DNA of 8,872 nucleotides, from the NCBI GenBank assembly GCA_025966355.1, contig JAICWZ010000053.1, positions 1-8,872 of the forward strand. Direction: 5' to 3'. The translations under genes were made by a program, and so were the position numbers. Each line of letters begins with the position of its first letter. Within the stretch, counting starts at the first letter, position 1. Of this stretch, positions 1 to 5,716 are shown piece after piece. The notes under the pieces were generated by a model that saw only the letters and a list, made by a program, of their open reading frames with translations, had not been told where the DNA came from and ran no database searches. The DNA comes from Thermomicrobiaceae bacterium (GTDB lineage: Bacteria; Chloroflexota; Chloroflexia; Thermomicrobiales; Thermomicrobiaceae).

Positions 1-1450
1 CGATGATCAGCTGCACGATCGCCTGCACCTGCACGTCATTGCCGGGGGAGCCGACCGGCGCGATTAACTGGCCATCGCGCATCAGCAGGCCGGGGCTGGG
101 TGTCAGGCGCGGCCGCTTGCCGGGTGCCAGCACGCTTGGGTGATCGGCAGCGAGCCACGACTGCACGCCGCGCCCGGAGACGATGTAGCCAAGCCCCGGC
201 ACGATTGGCGTGTTGGTGACGCCGTCGCTCGGCGTGGCCGAAAAGGCGTTCCCCTGCTCATCGACGACACAGAGATAGCTCGTATCCGGATCGACCTTGG
301 CACGGAAGACACGTGGATCGCCGGTGCTCATCGTCTTCGCCCGGCTACCCGACTGGAAGCGCCAGGGATCGCCCGCTTCCGGCATCGCGCCGAACGCCTT
401 CCGCGGATCGATACGTGCCCGCCAGGTCGCGGCGTATTCCGGATTGAGCATCCCCTCGATCGGCACGTCGATAAAGCGCGGATCGCCGACGTAGCGCTCG
501 CGATCGGCGAACGAGGCGTTGAGCGCTTCGAGAATCAGATGCAGCGCGTCGGCCGAGTTGTGCCCCATCGCCGGGAGATCGTAGCCGTCGAGAATCGCCA
601 TTGTCTGTGGGATGACCGGCCCCTGGCACCACGGACCGCAGGTGTAGACCTGATAGCCGCGATAGTTCGCCATCACCGGCTCTTCGATCTCGACATGGAA
701 GTTCTTCAAGTCGCCGAGCGTCAGGAAGCCGCCCTGCTCTTCAAAGAAGCGGGCTGTTCGCTCGGCGATATCACCGGAATAAAAGCGCTCGCGCGCCGCC
801 TGAATCGCTGCCTCACGCCCAAGATGCCTGGCGCCTTCTTCGGCCTCGCAGAGCATGCGCAGCAGGCCACCGAGGTCTTTCTGGACGAAACGCTCGCCCG
901 GCCGCGGTGGCGAACCGCCCGGCAGGTAGATCTCGGCATTCGACGGCCACTGCGCCATGCGGGCCGCGTCGGCCGCGATATTGGCGCAGAAAAAATCGTA
1001 GGCCGCAAAACCCTCTTCCGCGAGCGATATCGCCGGTGCCGCGACTTCGGCAAAGCTCAGCGTGCCGAATTCCTTGAGTGCCGTCGTCCAGGCATCGACG
1101 GCGGCCGGCATGACGCAATGATGCACGCCGCCCGGGATCTTGCCGCCGCATTCGTTGATGAAATAGTCAGGCGAAGCGGCGGCCGGCCAGGTGCCAAGCC
1201 CGCTGATCGTCCGCACGACGTCTTTTCCGCGATGATAGAGGATGATCGGCGCCACACCGCCGATATTCGTCATGTCGGTCTGCAAGACGTTGGTACAGAG
1301 ACCGGCCGCGACTCCGGCATCGATGGCGTTGCCGCCCATTTCGAGGATGCGAATCGCGGCCATCGTCGCCAGCGGATGTCCGGCCGCCGCCATGAAGTGA
1401 CGGCCGCTGACGGCCGGACGATAGGTGCTTGGAGGGGGAAAGCCCGCCAT
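1..1450 (-). CDS. Gamma-glutamyltransferase-family Ntn-hydrolase, C-terminus cut by window edge
   Basis: About 483 codons are visible from ATG 1450, with no stop before the window edge. The start is firm: AAAGGAG lies six bases upstream (1463-1457). Family motifs are GGNAIDA (residues 39-45), the autoprocessing site DTSYLCVVD with the nucleophile Thr near residue 390 (E. coli GGT uses Thr391), and GSPGNDVQVQ near the visible end. The family self-cleaves before this Thr and hydrolyses or transfers gamma-glutamyl groups. Two things differ from classical periplasmic GGT. There is no signal peptide, so the enzyme is probably cytoplasmic, as for YwrD-type proteins. The usual REtAP substrate-arginine segment reads GLGTWP (84-89), and the SSMSP stretch reads LTPSP (449-453). 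The family is secure, but the substrate may not be glutathione. It is the second gene of the oxidase operon. Full members run about 525-580 residues, so some 50-100 are missing here. Confidence 0.93.
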   Translation of the reverse strand, partial: MAGFPPPSTYRPAVSGRHFMAAAGHPLATMAAIRILEMGGNAIDAGVAAGLCTNVLQTDMTNIGGVAPIILYHRGKDVVRTISGLGTWPAAASPDYFINECGGKIPGGVHHCVMPAAVDAWTTALKEFGTLSFAEVAAPAISLAEEGFAAYDFFCANIAADAARMAQWPSNAEIYLPGGSPPRPGERFVQKDLGGLLRMLCEAEEGARHLGREAAIQAARERFYSGDIAERTARFFEEQGGFLTLGDLKNFHVEIEEPVMANYRGYQVYTCGPWCQGPVIPQTMAILDGYDLPAMGHNSADALHLILEALNASFADRERYVGDPRFIDVPIEGMLNPEYAATWRARIDPRKAFGAMPEAGDPWRFQSGSRAKTMSTGDPRVFRAKVDPDTSYLCVVDEQGNAFSATPSDGVTNTPIVPGLGYIVSGRGVQSWLAADHPSVLAPGKRPRLTPSPGLLMRDGQLIAPVGSPGNDVQVQAIVQLII

Positions 1451-1456
1451 GTTCTT

Positions 1457-1463
1457 CTCCTTT
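1457..1463 (-). promoter_or_regulatory. Ribosome binding site of the GGT-family gene
   Basis: AAAGGAG on the minus strand lies six bases before ATG 1450. It is a near-perfect Shine-Dalgarno sequence, and it fixes the start inside the 22-base gap after the oxidase stop codon. Confidence 0.8.
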
Positions 1464-1472
1464 GAAGCGCGT

Positions 1473-2603
1473 TCAGGCGAATCGACCCGGATCAAACGGC
1501 GCCAGAGACGTATCCACGTTCCCCGACATGATGCTCTCGGCCAGCACCTCCGAGGTACCCGGCGCCAACAGCGCACCGGACCGGAAGTGCCCTGAGCAAA
1601 CCCAGACGTTATCGAGCTGCGGCACTTTACCGAGGATCAGTTCGTCGTCGTCCGAAGCCGGACGCAAACCGGCCCAGGTCGCGACGAGCCGCCCATCCTT
1701 CAAACTCGGCGTCAGACGATCGATGAGATCGACCAGCCAGGAAATACCAGCCGGGGTCACTTCGGCGACGAAACCGGCGTCATGCTCCTCGGTCGCGCCG
1801 ACCGCCACGGTGCCGTCAGCACGCGGCACGAGATAGCCGCCTGATCCCTGGATCACCCCGTTGATCGGCAGCGGAGCGTTGGCGACGGCGAGCATCTGGC
1901 CGCGCACCGGCCGCGTCGGGATGCGACTTCCGAGGTCATCGCTAAACTGGCGACTCCAGGCGCCGGCCGCGATCACGACCGTGCCGGCCGCGATCGTGCC
2001 GTCGACCGTGCGCACGCCGGTGGCACGCCCACCGCTCGTCTCGATATCGAACACGGCGCACTGTTCCCGCACCGTCGCGCCCCGGCGACATGCCGCGCGC
2101 GCCAGGCCCCGCGCGAATTCGCCCAGGAGCAGGCTGGCGGCATCGGCATTGAACAGCCCGCCGCTGAACGTGCCATCCGCCCGCAACGCCGGTTCGTGCT
2201 CGTGCAGGGCAGCGGCATCGAGCCATGCCGCGTTCAGCCCATGCGCCTGCTGCCAGCGCAGCGTCTCGCGCAGAGCATCCTCGTTCTCGCTGGTCGCGAC
2301 ATTGACGATGCCCCGGCTCGTCCAGCCGGTCGCGATGCCGCTTGCATCTTCGATCTCCTGCACCAGCCCGCGGTAGCGCGCGTATGAGCGCAGCGCTAGC
2401 TCGGCTTTGGCGCCATATTTCGGACTCGGCGGCGAGATGATGCCGGCCGATGCCCAGCTCGCTTCGCGCGCCAGTTCACGCCGCTCCAGCAACAACACCT
2501 CGGCCCCGCGCGCCGTCAGGTCGTAGGCCAGCGCGCATCCCATAATGCCGCCGCCCACGATCACGATCTCGGCGGGTGATCCACCCTCAACCCGATCCGC
2601 CAT
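1473..2603 (-). CDS. thiO: Glycine oxidase ThiO-type FAD-dependent amine oxidase
   Basis: 376 residues, usual for the family. The N-terminal Rossmann FAD motif is IVIVGGGIMG (13-22), with the ribose-binding acid E40 after the second strand, then SWASAGIISP (49-58) and IAAGAWS (211-217). The C-terminal half has RPVRGQML (231-238), GYLVPRADGTVAVGATEE from 256, AGLRPASDDD (311-320) and GHFRSGALLAP (338-348). The last two match glycine oxidase segments that carry the carboxylate-binding arginine and an active-site arginine. The reaction is oxidative deamination of glycine, sarcosine or D-amino acids, giving an imine or keto acid and H2O2. The reading frame extends to 2738, but the extra residues lack the family pattern. 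GAGGTGAT sits just before ATG 2603, and ATG 2606 directly precedes it. No thiamine synthesis genes are adjacent, so a catabolic role with the downstream hydrolase is as likely as thiazole synthesis. Confidence 0.9.
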   Translation of the reverse strand: MADRVEGGSPAEIVIVGGGIMGCALAYDLTARGAEVLLLERRELAREASWASAGIISPPSPKYGAKAELALRSYARYRGLVQEIEDASGIATGWTSRGIVNVATSENEDALRETLRWQQAHGLNAAWLDAAALHEHEPALRADGTFSGGLFNADAASLLLGEFARGLARAACRRGATVREQCAVFDIETSGGRATGVRTVDGTIAAGTVVIAAGAWSRQFSDDLGSRIPTRPVRGQMLAVANAPLPINGVIQGSGGYLVPRADGTVAVGATEEHDAGFVAEVTPAGISWLVDLIDRLTPSLKDGRLVATWAGLRPASDDDELILGKVPQLDNVWVCSGHFRSGALLAPGTSEVLAESIMSGNVDTSLAPFDPGRFA

Positions 2604-2605
2604 CA

Positions 2606-2629
2606 TCACCTCGATCTTTTCTCGGTCAT
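2606..2629 (-). CDS. Possible seven-codon leader ORF coupled to the oxidase gene
   Basis: On the minus strand, ATG 2629 opens a frame encoding MTEKRSR and stops at TGA 2608-2606. The stop overlaps the oxidase ATG at 2606 as TGATG. GGGGAG (2643-2638) sits eight bases before the leader ATG. The arrangement could couple translation of the oxidase to the leader, or bring ribosomes to it. A frame this short can easily arise by chance, so this is only a candidate. Confidence 0.22.
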   Translation of the reverse strand: MTEKRSR

Positions 2630-2785
2630 TTTGCTGTCTCCCCGCGATGCCGCTCAGAATACGGTGACGGGGATGAGAGCGCAACGGCTCAAGAAGGTGG
2701 GGCGTCGCAACCTGAATGTCGATTGCATGGTTGGGCAACTATCGGTAGGGACGATCGTGTCAAACGATGAACGATCACCCGCTCG
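2607..2785. other. Upstream region of the oxidase-GGT operon
   Basis: This is non-coding between the oxidase start and the palindromic repeat. A perfect TTGACA is present on the minus strand at 2763-2758 and could be a -35 box. No good -10 lies 16-18 bases further on (best are TAGTTG at 16 and GATAGT at only 14), so the promoter is not pinned down. No terminator or RNA gene is seen. Confidence 0.35.
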
Positions 2786-3075
2786 ACGTCCGCCCGGCGC
2801 TAAACCGCCGGGCTAAGAGTACGAAACCCACTAAAGGGGTTGATCAAGCGTACGTTCGCGGTAAAAGCCGACCCGCCCTTGTCATGCTGAGCCGCAGCGA
2901 AGCATCTCTCTTGGGTTTCCTCCAGCACGACGTTTGGGAAACGGGGAGGCGATTCTTCACTGCGGTTCAGGATGGCAGAGAAATCTGGTCTATACCACAT
3001 ACGTTAGCATCGTTTCTTAGTCCCTTTAGTGGATTTCGTCTTATTAGCCCGGCGGATTTATCCCCGGGCGGACGT
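2786..3075. repeat. 290-base nested long inverted repeat (MITE-like or palindromic intergenic element)
   Basis: The outer arms are 2786-2838 and 3022-3075. The first arm matches the reverse complement of the second at about 47 of 54 positions with one gap, sharing ACGTCCGCCCGG, CCGCCGGGCTAA and CCACTAAAGGG blocks. Nested inside are arms 2881-2906 and 2951-2976, matching at 21 of 26 positions (core CCGCAGxGAAG). The segments between outer and inner arms are 42 and 45 bases and also pair partly (ACGTTCGCGGTA against ACGTATGTGGTA). The whole element can therefore fold into one long imperfect hairpin with a loop near 2907-2950. It has no transposase and no clear target-site duplication. It lies between two divergent genes. 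The inner arm resembles a TCATTCTGAGC...GAAGAATC repeat that I recall from many bacterial genomes. Confidence 0.85.
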
Positions 3076-3347
3076 GGACTGAGGCATTCGCTCGTCGATC
3101 GTACCAAGCTTTCCCCAGACGCCGGTCGGACGCCGGCCCTGTCCTGAGTTACCAACACACTCTCCTCAAATGCCCATCCACACCCAATTGACAGCCCGCC
3201 ATCGGCTCCCCTAGAATGGCTTGAGCTTTTCTCGATGATCCTGGTGAAAAACTGCTCGAACTGGTGTGATCCCTGGGACTCTGACGACGCGCTGCGCTCT
3301 TCCCGCGTTTCCTGGTGCGACCATTGCACGACGTTTGAGGCCGGTCT
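3076..3347. other. Promoter and 5' leader region of the patatin-domain gene
   Basis: This non-coding stretch runs from the right end of the repeat to ATG 3348. It contains the promoter at 3188-3217 and a leader of about 120 bases. GACGCCGG occurs twice close together near 3118-3137, with no obvious function. I found no riboswitch-like structure, but this was judged by eye only. Confidence 0.5.
3188..3217 (+). promoter_or_regulatory. Sigma-70-type promoter for the CNB-patatin gene
   Basis: The -35 is a perfect TTGACA (3188-3193), the spacer is 18 bases, and the -10 is TAGAAT (3212-3217, five of six consensus bases). Transcription should start near 3224, leaving a 5' untranslated region of about 120 bases before ATG 3348. 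It lies 110 bases beyond the end of the palindromic repeat. Confidence 0.75.
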
Positions 3348-5147
3348 ATGGAGACGACATCCTTCTTCAGCGGGCTCACAACCGACGAGCGAGCAGCGAT
3401 TCTGGGCCGGTTGACGCCGCGCCGCTTCCCGGCCGATTCGATCCTGCTGGCCGAGGGCGACGGCCCCAGCCTGATGTACGCCATCCTCGATGGCAACGCC
3501 GATATCCTGATTCGCGACCGAAGCGGCAAACTGCACCGGATCGCCAGCGTCGGCAAGGGCGATACGGTTGGTGAAATGTCGCTTTTGACCGGCGATCCGA
3601 TCTCGGCCACGGTGCGCGCGACCAGCGATATCTCGGTTGCCGTCCTGACCGAACTTGACCTCGAACGGATCTTGCAAGAAAATCCGGCGCTCTATCGCAA
3701 TCTCGGCGCGCTCCTCTCCGAGCGATTGGCGCTGTCGAATCGACGCATGCTGCGCGAACGCTCCGGAGTCGTCACCGCGCTCCTCACACGCGGAGCACCA
3801 GACCTGCTCGGCTACGCGCTTGCCGGCAGCGTCGCCTGGCATTCACGAAAAACGACCGCGTTTGTGCGTGCCGCCGCAACGGAGCCACCGGAGATGCTGG
3901 CGCGGCTCGGCCGGCGCATCAGTTCCGCCGATGATTTGCAAAAACCGGATCAACCGGACGACGGTGCGAAGCTCTTTCTGGCCACGATGGACGGCGCCTT
4001 CGCCGGCGAACGGCAGATGATTACGATCCAGCGACTGCAAGAACTGTTCGACCACGTGCTGATCGAATACGTGGACCATGCGCCGCCGGAATCGGATGCG
4101 CGCCGGCTCTATCTGATCGGCCCCGGCACGTCAATTCCATCGCGCATGCCCACTGAGCGCTGGAACACGATCCAGGCATGGAATGGCTCCAGCACCCGAC
4201 ATGGCGCCGATCTGCACGGCGTGCTGCGCGTGCCGGAGTTGACTCCGGCCGATGAAGACGCGCTCGGCGCGGGCCGGTTGCCGTACACGACGCCGGCTGG
4301 TGCCGCGCTCGGCTGGGCGGCGCGTGATTTGACCAAGCTGAAGGTCGGTCTGGCGCTCGGGGCAGGGAGCATTCGCGGCTATGCTCACGTCGGAGTGCTG
4401 CGTGTGCTCGAACGGATCGGGTTGCCGATCGACTGCCTCGCGGGCACCAGCATCGGTGCGGCAGTCGCATCGACGTACGCGCTCGGCCATGGGCCGGAGC
4501 GGCTGGCCGAAGTGCTCGACGATGTCGGCAGCTCCGCCTTCCGTCTGACGTTGCCGCGCAACTCGGTTCTGTCGATGTCCGGTGTGCGTGAGGGTGTGCA
4601 GCGGGTCGGCGGCAATGCGCGCTTCGAAGAGTTGACACGGCCACTCGGCGTCGTGGCGGCGGACATCGCGACCGGACGTGAAATCGTCTTCACGCGCGGC
4701 CTGCTCTGGCCGGCGGTGCTTGCCAGCATGGCGATCCCCGGCATCTACCCCTCGCAGCGCATCGGTGAGCATGTGCTGGTCGATGGCGGAGTGCTCAATC
4801 CGGTACCGAGCAGCGTCGCGGCCAGTCTCGGCGCCGATATGGTCATCGCGGTCAAGCTGGCGACGCGGGACGACGCCGAGCCGCTTGAACTCGAAGCCGA
4901 GGTGATCGAGGGCAAATCGATCTCGGTGGTGCAGGCGATCATGCGCTCGATCGAGATGATGCAGGGGAAGATCGTCACCGATACCGCCAATGCGGCCACC
5001 ATTCTCATCGAACCAAACTTTGGCGAATCAGCCGGTTGGGGGTTGCGCTCGTTCAAGCAGGGCCGACGCTACATCGACGCCGGAGAGTCGTCCACCGAGG
5101 CGGCGCTGCCGCGCCTCGAAGCGACGCTTCCCTGGTTGCGGGCGTAG
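3348..5147 (+). CDS. Cyclic-nucleotide-binding-like domain plus patatin phospholipase (bacterial NTE/RssA-type)
   Basis: 599 residues. Residues 1-130 form a CNB-like beta-barrel ending in the cassette GEMSLLTGDPISATVRA (75-91). The ribose-binding Glu is kept (E76), but the phosphate-binding Arg of the usual PRSA/PRTA is Ile (I85). Residues 140-310 are a variable alpha/beta region of the kind found between CNB and patatin domains in NTE-like proteins. The patatin domain begins at 332 with the oxyanion loop GAGSIRG (338-344), the nucleophile elbow GTSIG (366-370, Ser368) and the dyad DGG (479-481, Asp479). Both catalytic residues are present, so it should be an active serine lipid-acyl hydrolase, probably acting on lysophospholipids. 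No transmembrane helix or signal peptide is evident, so it is cytoplasmic or membrane-associated. GAGG (3337-3340) seven bases upstream supports this start. It appears to be transcribed alone. Confidence 0.92.
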   Translation: METTSFFSGLTTDERAAILGRLTPRRFPADSILLAEGDGPSLMYAILDGNADILIRDRSGKLHRIASVGKGDTVGEMSLLTGDPISATVRATSDISVAVLTELDLERILQENPALYRNLGALLSERLALSNRRMLRERSGVVTALLTRGAPDLLGYALAGSVAWHSRKTTAFVRAAATEPPEMLARLGRRISSADDLQKPDQPDDGAKLFLATMDGAFAGERQMITIQRLQELFDHVLIEYVDHAPPESDARRLYLIGPGTSIPSRMPTERWNTIQAWNGSSTRHGADLHGVLRVPELTPADEDALGAGRLPYTTPAGAALGWAARDLTKLKVGLALGAGSIRGYAHVGVLRVLERIGLPIDCLAGTSIGAAVASTYALGHGPERLAEVLDDVGSSAFRLTLPRNSVLSMSGVREGVQRVGGNARFEELTRPLGVVAADIATGREIVFTRGLLWPAVLASMAIPGIYPSQRIGEHVLVDGGVLNPVPSSVAASLGADMVIAVKLATRDDAEPLELEAEVIEGKSISVVQAIMRSIEMMQGKIVTDTANAATILIEPNFGESAGWGLRSFKQGRRYIDAGESSTEAALPRLEATLPWLRA

Positions 5148-5197
5148 ACGGATGACGACCCTCTCATCTATCAACGATCTCCCAGACACGCCAGATA

Positions 5198-5226
5198 TTG
5201 ACAGACGATTTCGCGCATGTTACCCT
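5198..5226 (+). promoter_or_regulatory. Sigma-70-type promoter for the Thr-rich small gene
   Basis: TTGACA (5198-5203, perfect) is followed by a 17-base spacer and TACCCT (5221-5226), which keeps the most conserved first, second and last -10 bases. The predicted start near 5233 leaves a leader of about 37 bases to ATG 5270. It lies 51 bases after the patatin-gene stop, giving the small gene its own transcription start. Confidence 0.6.
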
Positions 5227-5258
5227 GCCGGTAGTGTTCTCACTGGTAATAACTCAAT

Positions 5259-5265
5259 AAGGGGG
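5259..5265 (+). promoter_or_regulatory. Ribosome binding site of the Thr-rich small gene
   Basis: AAGGGGG lies four to five bases before ATG 5270. It is the main reason to accept this start and frame over the overlapping His/Asp-rich frame. Confidence 0.7.
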
Positions 5266-5269
5266 CTTC

Positions 5270-5515
5270 ATGACTACTCAAGACGTAGAAGCTTTCGTTC
5301 ATACCCTTCAAACGTTCCACGACACGCTCCCAACAACCCAGCAGGGCATGCTGGCGATGATTCTCGATACGGCCACGCGCACGCCGACGACGACCACGAC
5401 CGGCACGACCACGACGGCCGATGTCACCGGTTACACGACGACCGGCACGACGTGGACGACGTTGACGAACTGGATTACGAACGCCACGACCACGACCACC
5501 ACCACGACGACCTAG
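5270..5515 (+). CDS. Thr-rich 81-residue protein of unknown function
   Basis: I do not recognise this family. Residues 1-33 look like a small helical domain with a heptad-like hydrophobic pattern (VEAFVHTLQTFHDTL, then GMLAMILDTA). Residues 34-81 are low complexity: 31 of 48 are Thr, broken by GTTTTADVTGYTTTG and the two tryptophans W62 and W68, and ending in nine Thr. The protein contains no Ser, Cys or Lys. There is no signal peptide or membrane segment. A dedicated promoter (5198-5226) and a strong ribosome binding site argue that it is expressed. Thr codons are almost all ACG and ACC, so the DNA is itself an ACN-type triplet array prone to slippage. An N-terminal helix with a compositionally extreme tail resembles the leader/core layout of modified peptides, but this is only an analogy. 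A structural or surface role is equally possible. Confidence 0.68.
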   Translation: MTTQDVEAFVHTLQTFHDTLPTTQQGMLAMILDTATRTPTTTTTGTTTTADVTGYTTTGTTWTTLTNWITNATTTTTTTTT

Positions 5516-5539
5516 TCGGAGTAGTCGGAGTAGTCGGAG
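5513..5539 (+). repeat. Three perfect tandem copies of a 9-base unit
   Basis: TAGTCGGAG is repeated three times (5513-5521, 5522-5530, 5531-5539). The first copy begins exactly at the TAG stop of the Thr-rich gene, so every unit brings an in-frame TAG. It follows directly after the ACN triplet array, which suggests local replication slippage. Confidence 0.9.
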
Positions 5540-5565
5540 CGAAGTGGTCGCGACAGTTGATCGTC

Positions 5566-5594
5566 GCTCGCGCGAGCACGGCGCCGTCACGTTT
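5566..5594 (+). terminator. Weak candidate terminator region after the Thr-rich gene
   Basis: Two GC-rich palindromes lie side by side, GCTCGCGCGAGC (5566-5577) and ACGGCGCCGT (5578-5587), followed by CACGTTTT. Neither has a proper loop and the T-run is only four bases, so termination is doubtful. It is listed because nothing better separates the small gene from the ligase. Confidence 0.2.
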
Positions 5595-5716
5595 TGACCA
5601 GCCTTGGTGTGCCATGTCGTACACCGAACGCCGGCACAACGTGGCGGTGTTTGTTGTCTCTTCGATACCGTATGCTCACGTCGTCGCTGGATCGGGTCAT
5701 TACGTTTGGACGCACC

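Noticed and set aside
140..1465. 441-codon plus-strand reading frame
   Set aside because: It is antisense to the GGT-family gene, which has clear motifs. The translation is Arg/His-rich with no family pattern, typical of a high-GC shadow frame.
2881..2976. CRISPR array or tRNA-like structure in the intergenic region
   Set aside because: There are only two copies, in inverted orientation, with no regular direct repeats or spacers and no cloverleaf or TPsiC-loop sequence.
2767..3147. 126-codon plus-strand reading frame across the repeat
   Set aside because: It lies almost entirely inside the inverted-repeat element, so its sequence is explained by the palindrome rather than by coding.
2967..3842. 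291-codon minus-strand reading frame
   Set aside because: It overlaps the palindromic repeat, the promoter and the start of the patatin gene. The composition does not look like a real protein.
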